From assembly GCF_013409935.1 (NCBI RefSeq), contig NZ_JACCCO010000001.1:3844001-3908000 (forward strand): DNA of 64,000 nt, written 5' to 3'. Within the stretch, counting starts at the first letter, position 1. Each line of letters starts with the position of its first letter. This document shows positions 18,804 to 26,870 of this stretch, in pieces. The stretch is from Streptosporangium sandarakinum (GTDB lineage: Bacteria > Actinomycetota > Actinomycetes > Streptosporangiales > Streptosporangiaceae). Made by a program: the position numbers and the translations under genes. The notes beneath the pieces were generated by a model, which did no database searches, was not told the DNA's origin, and worked only from the letters and a program-made list of their open reading frames with translations.

Positions 18804-19601
18804 GTGATGCGCGTCATCGTCACCGACGCCGAAGTCACCCTGGCCGACGTCCTGTCACTGCGCGTGGCGGCCGACGCGCCGCTCGCCGGTCACGCCGACC
18901 TGGTCCTGCGCCACCGGGCCACCGGGACCGAGCGCCGGGTGCCGCTGGGGCCCTTCGGGACCGAGGCGCGGGACGCGACACTGGCGGTCTCCCTCGCCCC
19001 GCTGTCGCTGGACCCCGGCCGCTGGGACGCCTACCTCGAACGCGGCGAGACACGCTCCCGGATCCACAGCGTCGATCCGGGCTTCTCCCTGGACCGCCTG
19101 GAGACCTACGCGCTGGGCCGCCGTACCCTGGCCTACCGCTGCTACCGCACCCGCACCGGCTTCCTGGCCCTGCGGGTGGACCGGGCCGCGCCCGCGGCCG
19201 AGGTGCGGGCGGTGTGGTTCCGGGAGGGACGCTTCGAGGTCACCGGAGTCCTGGCCTTCACCGGGCTCGACGACGACGAGTCACGGCACGAGGCGCGGCT
19301 CGCGCTGCGCCGCAGCCGGCCCGACGCCGCGCTGACGGTCGGCGCGACGGTCCAGGGGGTGCGCTTCCACGCCGCGCTGTCCCTGTGCGACGTGCTGGCC
19401 GCCGCGCCCGAGCACCCCGGCACCTGGGAGCCCTCGCTGGAGGTGGACGACCTGGCCGAGCCGCTTCGCCTGGGATCCTGGCTGGACGACGTGGACGGCA
19501 AGCGCCGCCGCCTGCACTACCCGGCCGCGCGGATCGACGGGGTGCCGATCCGGCCCCGCTACACGCTGGACGACGAGCTCAGGATCGAGGTCGGCGGGTG
19601 A
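18804..19601 (+). CDS. Hypothetical protein paired with a glycosyltransferase
   Basis: About 265 residues. GTG 18804 and ATG 18807 are both possible, behind GGGAGGGGG. The protein is a beta-rich, Arg-rich globular sequence without a signal peptide or membrane segment and without a motif I recognise. Its stop overlaps the start of the glycosyltransferase gene as GTGA, so the two are translationally coupled. Such partners often modify or present the acceptor, or act in wall-polymer assembly. Function unknown. Confidence 0.75.
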   Translation: MMRVIVTDAEVTLADVLSLRVAADAPLAGHADLVLRHRATGTERRVPLGPFGTEARDATLAVSLAPLSLDPGRWDAYLERGETRSRIHSVDPGFSLDRLETYALGRRTLAYRCYRTRTGFLALRVDRAAPAAEVRAVWFREGRFEVTGVLAFTGLDDDESRHEARLALRRSRPDAALTVGATVQGVRFHAALSLCDVLAAAPEHPGTWEPSLEVDDLAEPLRLGSWLDDVDGKRRRLHYPAARIDGVPIRPRYTLDDELRIEVGG

Positions 19602-20746
19602 GGATCTGCCTGCTCGTCCCATCCGTCTACGGCATGCGCGGCGACGCCCGGTCGGTCGTCAACCTCGCCGGGGAGCTCTCCCGGCGGCACGACGTGGAGA
19701 TCCTCAGCGTCCGCCGCCACCGGGAGCGGCCGTTCTTCCCGGTGGCGGCGGAGGTGCGGCTGTCGTGGGTGGTCGACGACCGGCCCGGCGTGCGGCACCT
19801 GCTCCCGCCGGGGCAGGTCCGCACCGACGTCGCCCTGTGGCGGCGGCTGCGCTCCCTCAAGACCGACGTGCTGATCAGCACCAGGCCGGGCCTGAGCGTC
19901 CAGGCGGCCAGGCACGCGCCCCGCGACGCCGTACGGATCGCCCGCGAGTGGGGCCGCCCGCCGGTCACCGCGTCGATCAGGCGGTTCTACCCCAGGATGG
20001 ACGCGGTCGTCACCGCCACCGAGACCGGCCGCGCCGAGTGGGAGCGCCTGGTCGAGGGGACGGTCGGGGTCACCACGATCCCGGACGCGCTTCCCGACGG
20101 CCCCTGGCCGCGCTCGCGGATGGACAACCGCCTCGTCGTGGCGGGCGGGCGCTGGGTGCCGGCCAAGGCGTACGACCTGCTGATCCGCGCGTTCGCCACC
20201 GTCGCCGACAAGCGCCCCGACTGGCGGCTGCGCCTGTACGGCGGGGGCCCCGAGGACCGGCGGCTGCGCACCCTGGTCGCCGACCTGGACCTGCACAACC
20301 ACGTGTACTTCATGGGCACCACCCCCGACCTCGCCGGCGAGTTCGCCAAGGCGTCGATCGTGGCGACGACCGCCAGGGCCGAGGGGCTCGGGATGACCGT
20401 GATCGAGGCCCTGGCCAGCGGGGTGCCGGTGATCGGGTTCGACGGCCCCGGCGGGGCGGGGGAGTTCGTGACCGACGGCCGCAGCGGGGTCCTGGTCCCC
20501 CCGGGGCCGGGCGGGGAACGGGACGGCGCCGGGCCCGCCGGGGAGAGCGGGGACCGGGGCGGCGCCGGGTCCGCGGGGGAGAGCGAGGTCCGGGCGTACG
20601 CGTCCGCGCTGCTCGCCCTCATCGACGACGAACGGCGGCGCCGGGAGCTCGCGGCCGGCGCGCTGGCCGCCGCCGCCCCGCACCGGGCCTCCTCGGTGGC
20701 CGAGCGCTGGGAGAAACTGATCGAGGCCGCCGCTCGCCCCGCCTGA
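19598..20746 (+). CDS. GT4-type glycosyltransferase
   Basis: 382 residues from GTG 19598. GT-B fold: N-terminal MRICLLVPSVYGMRGDARSV, then a C-terminal donor-binding half with VVAGGRWVPAKAYDLLIRAF, LRLYGGGPEDRRL and the E-x7-E signature EGLGMTVIEALASG. Between the last two core helices is a Gly/Glu-rich insert of about 30 residues (PGGERDGAGPAGESGDRGGA) that the family does not normally have. It retains the nucleotide-sugar binding Glu pair. Acceptor unknown; wall or secreted glycopolymer synthesis is likely. Confidence 0.88.
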   Translation: MRICLLVPSVYGMRGDARSVVNLAGELSRRHDVEILSVRRHRERPFFPVAAEVRLSWVVDDRPGVRHLLPPGQVRTDVALWRRLRSLKTDVLISTRPGLSVQAARHAPRDAVRIAREWGRPPVTASIRRFYPRMDAVVTATETGRAEWERLVEGTVGVTTIPDALPDGPWPRSRMDNRLVVAGGRWVPAKAYDLLIRAFATVADKRPDWRLRLYGGGPEDRRLRTLVADLDLHNHVYFMGTTPDLAGEFAKASIVATTARAEGLGMTVIEALASGVPVIGFDGPGGAGEFVTDGRSGVLVPPGPGGERDGAGPAGESGDRGGAGSAGESEVRAYASALLALIDDERRRRELAAGALAAAAPHRASSVAERWEKLIEAAARPA

Positions 20747-20764
20747 CGCGGGTACCGTTGGGAC

Positions 20765-21046
20765 ATGCATGGGTACAGCGCAGACAAGCAGGCCTATCTG
20801 ACCCGCCTGCGGCGGATCGAGGGGCAGATTCGGGGCCTGCAGCGGATGGTCGAGGAAGACTCGTACTGCATCGACATCCTGACGCAGGTCTCGGCGGCCA
20901 CCCGGGCGCTCCAGGCGGTGGCGCTCGGCCTGCTGGAGGACCACGTCCGCCACTGCGTCGCCGACGCCATCAACAGCGGAGGCCCGGAGGCGGAGGAGAA
21001 GGTCAAGGAGGCATCGGCGGCCATCGCCCGTCTCGTCCGGTCGTGA
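20765..21046 (+). CDS. csoR: CsoR-family copper-sensing repressor
   Basis: 93 residues, all-helical DUF156/CsoR fold. The Cu(I) ligand triad is intact: Cys35, His60 and Cys64, with Tyr34 beside the first. The family represses copper-export genes and releases DNA on binding Cu(I). No copA, copZ or other metal gene lies in the window, so its targets must be elsewhere. Other family members sense nickel or persulfide; the C-H-C ligand pattern favours copper. Confidence 0.88.
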   Translation: MHGYSADKQAYLTRLRRIEGQIRGLQRMVEEDSYCIDILTQVSAATRALQAVALGLLEDHVRHCVADAINSGGPEAEEKVKEASAAIARLVRS

Positions 21047-21084
21047 CTAGTCACCCGGCGGCCGGGAAGGTCACCCGGACAAGG

Positions 21085-21118
21085 GCGTCCCGGACCCCTT
21101 CGAGGGAGCCCGGGACGC
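21085..21118 (+). terminator. Terminator after csoR
   Basis: Arms gcgtcccgg (21085-21093) and ccgggacgc (21110-21118) are perfect complements, followed by TTTCC. Confidence 0.6.
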
Positions 21119-21155
21119 TTTCCGGTCTTCCGGACGGTTGGTCATCCCAACGGCT

Positions 21156-21455
21156 TCAGCAGATCGCCGAAGCACTCAACCCGAGCGCGTTGTCGAGCTC
21201 CGCCAAGGTAAGCGGCCGTTCGCTGATGGCGACGGCGGTAAGCACCTCGGCATAGAGCGCGATCTCGTCCAACGCGACACGGTCGTGGACCCTAGAGTCC
21301 AGGTCGTCGTGCCCCACCGCGTCGTCCTTCCTTCCGCAGCCCACACCCACTTCGAGGTTACGGCGGAGGGTCCCCGCGTTCCCATGGCCCATCGGGACCA
21401 TTCCTGGCGTCCCCACCACACCCTCGGAGGGGTCATTTCCCGGCTGCGAGATCAC
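21156..21455 (-). CDS. Small hypothetical protein
   Basis: Up to 99 residues from GTG 21455; an internal ATG giving about 78 residues (MGHGNAGTLRRN) has AGGAA eight bases upstream and may be the true start. The C-terminal 35 residues, ALDEIALYAEVLTAVAISE then LTLAELDNALGL, resemble a short helical motif I associate with small actinobacterial proteins of unknown function. An AT-rich stretch upstream on this strand (21455-21545) is promoter-like. Probably a real gene; no function can be given. Confidence 0.5.
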   Translation of the reverse strand: MISQPGNDPSEGVVGTPGMVPMGHGNAGTLRRNLEVGVGCGRKDDAVGHDDLDSRVHDRVALDEIALYAEVLTAVAISERPLTLAELDNALGLSASAIC

Positions 21456-21550
21456 AATTCAGCCAATCGGCGGTACCGGCCGTCTGAGAACGCTATAAGC
21501 GGAGTAAGCGAAAAATAACTCCATTTGTGGTTTAACTGAATGGATCTTTG

Positions 21551-22939
21551 TCAGAAGTGACGGAACGGCGTCCCGGGGACGTTCGGTACCCCCGGGATCC
21601 CCGGGTCTCCGGAGTCCGCCGGGTCTTCCGGGACCGGATCGTCGCGCTCGTGGACCAGCCGGTGCACGACCGCCGAAGCCGTCGCGAACCCCCGCTCGGG
21701 AACCGGGGTCCCGGTGAGGCGGCACCAGGCGAGCCCGGCGGCGTAGGACGTGCCCAGCAGCGCCGCGGCCGCCGCCCGGTCCGGCGGGTGCAGGGCCGTG
21801 GGCAGCTCCCCGGCGCGGGGCCAGCACCTGCGCAGCGGGTGCGACGGATCGTCCAGCGCCACCCGCAGCATGTGGCGCAGCTCCGGCTCCAGCCACGGGT
21901 ACAGCTCCTCGACCGCCCCCGGGGCGGCCTCGGACAGGTCGGCGGCGAGCAGCGAGGCCGCTATCGCCCGGGGATCGGCCCCCTTGGCGGCGACGAACCC
22001 CAGCGCCACGACCAGGTCGTAGACCACGTGCTGGAGGTGCTCACCGGGCGAGGTCTCCGGCAGCGTCACGTGGGGCGGGCAGCGCTCCAGCCACACCCGC
22101 CGTACGGCGTGGTCGCCGGCCTGGGCGGCTGAGGGGTCGGCGCCCGTACGGCGGAGCACCGGCTCCAGCATGGCCGACAGGGCGTCCGCCCGAGGCCGGA
22201 AGCGGGGGTCGTCGCGGATCACCCCCGCGGTGTCGGCCATGAGCGCCACCAGGCGGCGCCCGGCCTCCGGGTGCCCGGCCCTGACCCGCTCGCCGTACAG
22301 GGCGGCCAGGTCCTCAAGGGAGAAGGGGGACAGCCACCGGACCCACTCGTCGCCGGGCAGCGGGCGGGCCAGGAACTCGCCGAACATCGACAGCAGCACC
22401 TCGTTGCCGTCGAAGGCGGGGGCGTAGGCGCACCACATGAGCGTGCCCCAGACGGCGGCCACCGGGCTGGCCACCTCCTCGGCGAAGACCTCGGTGAACG
22501 GGCCGGCGAGGGGGAAGTCCTCGCGGCGCCTGCCGCGCTGGGCGGCCAGCAGCTCGCGCACCCGGCCGGTGATCCGGGGAGGCACGTCGGGGCCGACGAA
22601 CCCCTGGACCGAGCCGCGGTCGGCGGTGACGTCCGGGCCGTGCGGGACCAGGTGCCGCGGGATCACGGACGTGTCGTGGGCGACCCGCGACGCGGCGCGG
22701 AACTCCGGGTCGACCGGGGGCGCGGCCGGGTGCCAGCGGCCGCCGGCCAGGTCGTGGCGGTGCCACCGGGCGTGCGCGCCGAACAGCCAGCGCCCGCCGT
22801 CGGGGGCGGCCAGGACGCGCGACGCGATGGCCTGGGCCCGCGCGGGCTCCGGAAGCGCCGCCCACCGTGGGTCGGCCACCATGGCGCGCACGTCGCCCTC
22901 GATGGCGTCGAAACAGTCCCAGCGCGACACGGCGGCCAT
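21551..22939 (-). CDS. Hypothetical 462-residue protein
   Basis: Soluble, Ala/Arg/Pro-rich and mainly helical, rich in Trp, with no signal peptide or membrane helix. The sequence opens MAAVSRWDCFDAIEGDVRA and ends in a degenerate Pro/Gly/Asp tail (DSGDPGIPGVPNVPGTP). Stretches such as WRWHRHD-like, GPFTEVFAEEVASPVAAVW and HLQHVVYDLVVALGF look like folded-core helices, but no motif can be assigned to a family. Codon bias at third positions is typical, so the frame is coding. It lies upstream of the small gene at 21156 on the same strand. Confidence 0.7.
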   Translation of the reverse strand: MAAVSRWDCFDAIEGDVRAMVADPRWAALPEPARAQAIASRVLAAPDGGRWLFGAHARWHRHDLAGGRWHPAAPPVDPEFRAASRVAHDTSVIPRHLVPHGPDVTADRGSVQGFVGPDVPPRITGRVRELLAAQRGRRREDFPLAGPFTEVFAEEVASPVAAVWGTLMWCAYAPAFDGNEVLLSMFGEFLARPLPGDEWVRWLSPFSLEDLAALYGERVRAGHPEAGRRLVALMADTAGVIRDDPRFRPRADALSAMLEPVLRRTGADPSAAQAGDHAVRRVWLERCPPHVTLPETSPGEHLQHVVYDLVVALGFVAAKGADPRAIAASLLAADLSEAAPGAVEELYPWLEPELRHMLRVALDDPSHPLRRCWPRAGELPTALHPPDRAAAAALLGTSYAAGLAWCRLTGTPVPERGFATASAVVHRLVHERDDPVPEDPADSGDPGIPGVPNVPGTPFRHF

Positions 22940-23081
22940 GTTACCCGCGGCCTCCCCGGACGTCCCGGGCCTCGGGGCGGCCGGGGACGCGGTACGGCGC
23001 CGCGCCTCTCACGGGCCCGCGCTCGTCGGCGGGGACGGTCGGGCGGGACCGGGACCGGGACCGGGGGGACGGGGGTGGCGG

Positions 23082-23633
23082 TCAGGGGAGCCGGTCGGGC
23101 GGGGCCGGAACGGCGGCGCGGTGCCGTACCGCCTTGGCCACGTAGTTGTCCGGGGTGCGGGCGAAGGACGCGCGGTCGTCGTCGGTGAGCTCGCGGACGA
23201 TCCTGCCGGGGACGCCCGCGACGAGCACCCCGGCCGGGATCTTCTTGCCGGGGCCCACCAGCGCCCCCGCCGCGACCAGGGAACCCGCGCCGATCCTGGC
23301 TCCGCCGAGCACGATGGCCCCGATGCCGACCAGCGCCCCGGTCTCCACGTGGGCGCCGTGCACCATGGCCTTGTGGCCCAGGCTGACCCGCGGTTCGAGC
23401 ACCGTGGGCTCGCCGGGGTCGGCGTGCAGGCAGCACAGGTCCTGGACGTTGCACTCCTCGCCGACCTCGATCAGCTCGTCGTCGCCGCGGAGGACCGATC
23501 CGTACCAGACGCCGGCGGCGCGGCCGATCCGTACCCGGCCGACGACCACCGCGCCCGGAGCGACGTAGGCGTCCGGGTGGATGCTGGGGATCGCGGCACC
23601 GTCGAGGGAGGCGATGTACGGGTTGGTAGTCAC
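23082..23633 (-). CDS. Gamma-class carbonic anhydrase-like hexapeptide protein
   Basis: 183 residues from GTG 23633. Left-handed beta-helix of hexapeptide repeats (IPSIHPDAYVAPGAVVVGRV, VWYGSVLRGDD, IGIGAIVLGGARIGAGSLV). The three zinc-type His are in place: CCLHAD, then LGHKAMVHGAHV. Trimeric gamma carbonic anhydrases interconvert CO2 and bicarbonate, though many bacterial members are uncharacterised. It stands alone, transcribed away from the DivIVA-like gene. Confidence 0.85.
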   Translation of the reverse strand: MTTNPYIASLDGAAIPSIHPDAYVAPGAVVVGRVRIGRAAGVWYGSVLRGDDELIEVGEECNVQDLCCLHADPGEPTVLEPRVSLGHKAMVHGAHVETGALVGIGAIVLGGARIGAGSLVAAGALVGPGKKIPAGVLVAGVPGRIVRELTDDDRASFARTPDNYVAKAVRHRAAVPAPPDRLP

Positions 23634-23771
23634 GCGTCCGATGTTACGCGGCGTGAGCTTGCCCGATATTTCCGCAAGCAGGTGAGGCGTTCCGGTTGCG
23701 GACTTGGCCGGTAAGCAGGAAAGTCGTCTACCGACGTCTCCTTTCCGCCACCAACCTCCACGGGCAGCAGC

Positions 23772-25055
23772 ATGACAAACGAGCACGACAGCTTTCCCGA
23801 TCTGATGCAGGAGAACCTGTTCGAGGTCGCGATGCGCGGTTACAGCCGTCGCCAGGTTCACGAGTACATGAACCGCACCCGCGCGCAGATCCGCGACCTT
23901 GAGGAGCGGCTCACCCGGGCGGCCGAGCAGGTAGAACGGAGCCGGGTCGAGCTGGCCGACGCCCGGCGAAGGCTCTCCGACGCCCCCCAGGACTACGACG
24001 AGCTCGGCCAGCGGCTCAGCCAGATACTGAAGCTGGCCGAGGAGGAGGCGGCCGCCAAGCGCGAGGCGGCCATCGCCGAGGCGAGCAAACTGCGTGAGGA
24101 CGCCGCGACGGAGGCGGAGCGGCTGGTGGGCTCGGCGCGGGAGCGCGCGGAGGCGATCCTGGCTGCGGGGCAGCAGGAGGCCGAGCGCAGGGTCGCCGAG
24201 GCCACCGCCATGGCCGAGAAGCGGCTCACCCACGCGGGGGCGGAGGCCGACGAGACCCTCGGCGCGGCCCGCGCCGAGGCCGAGCGGGTGCTCACCGCGG
24301 CGCGGAACGAGGCGGAGCGGATGGTCGAGGGCGCCCGCGCCGAGGCGGAGGCCACCGTGGGGAACGCCAGGGCCCAGGCCGAGGCGACCGTGTCCTCCGC
24401 CAACGCCGAGGCGCACTCGACGCTGACCGCGGCCCAGCAGCGGGCCGCGGCCCTGGACGAGACGACCGGCCGCCGGGTGACCTACCTCACCGACACCCAC
24501 CGGGAGGTCGTGCGCCGTCTCACCGAGATGGGCGCCGTCCTGGGCGACCTGCTCCACCGGGAGGGCGCGGCCGGGCCCCTGGTCGACGAGGACGCCGTCC
24601 TGCCGCCCGCGCCCGTACGGCCCGCCCCGATCCCGGTCCCGGCGGGCCAGGAGACGCAGGCGCTCCCCGGGGCGCCCGTCCCGGCGCCGGGGGCCGTGCC
24701 CGGCTCCGATGACGAGGTCGTGGACGTCGCCGGCCCGGACGCGGAGAGCGGCGCCGACGGGGATGCGGGCATCGAGGCGGACGTCGAAGCCGTCCGCGTG
24801 ATCGTGGCCGAGGACGACGAGGAGAACGAGGCGACCGGGGACGCCGGGGACGCCGAGGGCCGGGCCGGTGCGGGCGACGAGCACGGTCCGGACCGTGCGG
24901 ACCACGCGGGTCGTGCGGACCACGCGGCTCGCGAGGACCGTGCGGACCACGCGGGTCGCGGGGACCGTGCGGACGGCGATGGCGAGGCGGATGGCGCGGA
25001 CGACGGCCGCGCCGACGGCCATCGAACCCCGGCCGCGCCGACCGTCAGACTCTGA
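23772..25055 (+). CDS. DivIVA-like coiled-coil protein
   Basis: 427 residues. A DivIVA-type N-terminus (ENLFEVAMRGYSRRQVHEYM) leads into a coiled coil through about residue 245. Residues around 140-230 repeat with an 11-residue period (AEAERVLTAAR / NEAERMVEGAR / AEAEATVGNAR / AQAEATVSSAN), a hendecad coiled coil. After a helical patch (TYLTDTHREVVRRLTEMG) the tail is Pro-rich, then strongly acidic, and ends in RADHAG-type repeats. Actinobacterial relatives such as Scy and FilP build the polar-growth scaffold; this is likely a cytoskeletal or polar-organisation protein. Three hairpins follow the gene. Confidence 0.85.
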   Translation: MTNEHDSFPDLMQENLFEVAMRGYSRRQVHEYMNRTRAQIRDLEERLTRAAEQVERSRVELADARRRLSDAPQDYDELGQRLSQILKLAEEEAAAKREAAIAEASKLREDAATEAERLVGSARERAEAILAAGQQEAERRVAEATAMAEKRLTHAGAEADETLGAARAEAERVLTAARNEAERMVEGARAEAEATVGNARAQAEATVSSANAEAHSTLTAAQQRAAALDETTGRRVTYLTDTHREVVRRLTEMGAVLGDLLHREGAAGPLVDEDAVLPPAPVRPAPIPVPAGQETQALPGAPVPAPGAVPGSDDEVVDVAGPDAESGADGDAGIEADVEAVRVIVAEDDEENEATGDAGDAEGRAGAGDEHGPDRADHAGRADHAAREDRADHAGRGDRADGDGEADGADDGRADGHRTPAAPTVRL

Positions 25056-25116
25056 TCCGGGGCACGGCCTCTGATCCGGCTCGGCTTCCGATCCGGCCCG
25101 GCCGGCCCGGTCGTGG

Positions 25117-25207
25117 GGACCGCTCCGCACCCGGACCGCTCCGCACCCGGACCGCTCCGCACCCGGACCGCTCCGCACGCGGACCGTGCGGAGCGGTCCG
25201 GGTGCGG
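25117..25207. repeat. Four tandem 16-bp repeats closing in a 22-bp perfect hairpin
   Basis: ggaccgctccgcaccc occurs at 25117, 25133 and 25149, with one change in the fourth copy at 25165. The last units form the left arm (25157-25178) of a perfect 22-bp inverted repeat whose right arm is 25186-25207, with a 7-base loop. It probably ends transcription of the DivIVA-like gene. Confidence 0.85.
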
Positions 25208-25215
25208 CGGCCCAG

Positions 25216-25307
25216 GCGGAAACCCCCGCCCCCGATAGGGCCCGGGGGCTTCCGCGATTGGGGGCCCGGTGCCGGGACCGCGGAAATCGCTGGCCCCGGC
25301 ACCGGGC
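25216..25307. terminator. Two further hairpins between convergent genes
   Basis: 13-bp stems at 25216-25228 with 25243-25255 (one wobble) and at 25264-25276 with 25295-25307 (perfect). With the hairpin before them they fill the gap between the convergent genes ending at 25055 and 25315. Confidence 0.7.
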
Positions 25308-25314
25308 GGCTCTC

Positions 25315-25533
25315 TCATCGGCACGTTCCGCCGGAACGTTCCTGTTGGTCGAGCAGTTGCTCGCGTAGTCCCTCGGGCTCGTCGGCGTCGATCGTCATCG
25401 CGCAGCCGGCCTCGCGTTGCGCGGACGTCAGCGGGTGGTGGCGGGTGGCCCACCACCGCCCCGCGTCACTCCGCCAGATCGTCCAGTCGGGAAACTCCCG
25501 GGCGATTTCCGCTAGATGCCGGTCGAATGACAT
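25315..25533 (-). CDS. Small hypothetical protein beside a GntR regulator
   Basis: 72 residues from ATG 25533 (opening MSFDRHLAEIAREFPDWTIW; GGAAGGTG upstream). Trp/Arg-rich, with RSDAGRWWATRHHPLTSAQR and a Cys near the middle; soluble. The gene follows gntR on the same strand with a palindromic site between them, an arrangement that suggests a GntR/small-protein pair. Function unknown. Confidence 0.7.
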   Translation of the reverse strand: MSFDRHLAEIAREFPDWTIWRSDAGRWWATRHHPLTSAQREAGCAMTIDADEPEGLREQLLDQQERSGGTCR

Positions 25534-25628
25534 CCCCGCACCTTCCCCGCGCCCGGTCCCGACTGTGTGACGCTCCACCTTCGACGGTGCGGCACCTCTC
25601 TAGAGAAATCAATGATCGTGAGGGACAG

Positions 25629-25646
25629 GTCAACCTACCGGTTGAC
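25629..25646 (-). promoter_or_regulatory. Candidate GntR operator
   Basis: Perfect inverted repeat GTCAACC-TACC-GGTTGAC between gntR and the small gene. The TTGACC reading leftward could be the -35 of the small gene's own promoter. Confidence 0.5.
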
Positions 25647-25659
25647 AGATCGGCTTGAT

Positions 25660-26412
25660 CTATGCGTCGAAGTCGTACTGGAGTACATAGGAGGCGGCGT
25701 CGAGGATCATCTCGTTGACCTCCAGGGGTCTGCCGTCCGCCGCGTAGGCGGTCCGGAAGATCACGATGACCGGGGTGCCGGCCGGCAGGTCGAGCAGGAC
25801 GGTCTCGTGGGGGTGGGGCATGCGGGCCCGTACCTCCTCACTGAAGTGCGCGGGAGGATGGCCGAGGTCGCTCAGCCGCGCGTACACGCCGCCCTGTCCC
25901 GTGTCCTCCCGTGTGATCGAGGTGCCGTCCACCAGATCGGCGGGGAAGTGGGAGACCGACAACTGCACCGGTCTGCCGTCCACCGAGTAGCGTCGTCGCC
26001 GGACCCACACGTCCGCGCCGCCGAGCACGCGGGCCACGGCCTCCTCCGCGGTCTCCCGTTCGATGTTCATGTCGTCCACGGTGTAGGGACGGCCTCTGGT
26101 GTCGGACTCCCAGATGGCCTGCCCCCGTCCCCATTGTTCGTGGGACAGCCGGCGCGAACCGTGCCGTCTGATCGGCCGGAACTGCCGGACGTACACCCCC
26201 GAGCCGCGCCTGGGCACGGCCAGTCCTTCGTTGATGAGCACGGACAATGCCTGTCTGGCGGTCGCACGGGCTATGCCGTGCCGCCCCATGAGGGCGTTCT
26301 CGCCCGGAAGCCGGTCCCCGTCTCGGAGCTCGCCGGACAAGATCGCTTCGCGAAGCTCGTCGGCGATACGCCGGTAGATCGGGGGCTCGGGAGGTACCGG
26401 GGATTGCTGCAC
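25660..26412 (-). CDS. GntR/HutC-family regulator with UTRA domain
   Basis: 250 residues. Residues 10-80 are the winged helix-turn-helix (PIYRRIADELREAILSGELR, LPGENALMGRHGIARATARQ, RRGSGVYV). The rest is a UTRA effector domain (ADVWVRRRRYSVDGRPVQLS, VSHFPADLVDGT, VIVIFRTAYAADGRPLEVNE). UTRA regulators respond to small sugars, amino acids or fatty acids; the ligand here is unknown. Its neighbour is the 72-residue protein gene, likely its target or partner. Confidence 0.9.
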   Translation of the reverse strand: MQQSPVPPEPPIYRRIADELREAILSGELRDGDRLPGENALMGRHGIARATARQALSVLINEGLAVPRRGSGVYVRQFRPIRRHGSRRLSHEQWGRGQAIWESDTRGRPYTVDDMNIERETAEEAVARVLGGADVWVRRRRYSVDGRPVQLSVSHFPADLVDGTSITREDTGQGGVYARLSDLGHPPAHFSEEVRARMPHPHETVLLDLPAGTPVIVIFRTAYAADGRPLEVNEMILDAASYVLQYDFDA

Positions 26413-26870
26413 GTTTGATCACCCTCTGTCACCAACCGGGTTTGGCGTCTCCAGAGAACTTGCCCCGTCTTGTCCACGATCGCACAGATACAGAGGTTGG
26501 TCGCGTGCTTCTTTTGAGAGGAACGTGCCCGTGTGGCGATCTCCGTGCGTTTCGCCGGGCCGTTACCGAGGAACGGTCCGGGCCGCTATCCGGGATGCCC
26601 GCCACCGGCGGGTGGTCGTCGTCGCCGGAACGGCACCCGCCGTGTTCAACAGCACGTCGTCGGCGGGGTCACCCGGTCGGGGCGGAGGGCCGGCGGGCGG
26701 GCGGCCGTGAGGACCGGTCGAACCGCGGAAAGCGGAGCAACAGTGATATTTCACCATTGCTCCCATGCCTGCCGCATGGGGGCAATGGTGCCGGGTGTCG
26801 TCCCGGGTGGGCGATCCCCCGGATAGGGAAAGGTGGCCCTCCGGGCAGGCCCCGTTTCGGGGCGCCGCGC
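26413..26870. other. Intergenic region with strong hairpin, no convincing gene
   Basis: The clearest element is a 17-bp stem with one wobble (26752-26768 with 26774-26790, 5-base loop). A second arm at 26736-26747 (gagcaacagtga) can pair instead with part of its left arm (10 of 12). Short open frames in 26525-26830 have no family-like composition. Confidence 0.55.
26752..26790 (-). terminator. Hairpin downstream of the dienelactone hydrolase gene
   Basis: The stem caccattgctcccatgc pairs with gcatgggggcaatggtg, 81 bp after the hydrolase stop. It lacks a T run; it could end or stabilise that transcript. Confidence 0.5.
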
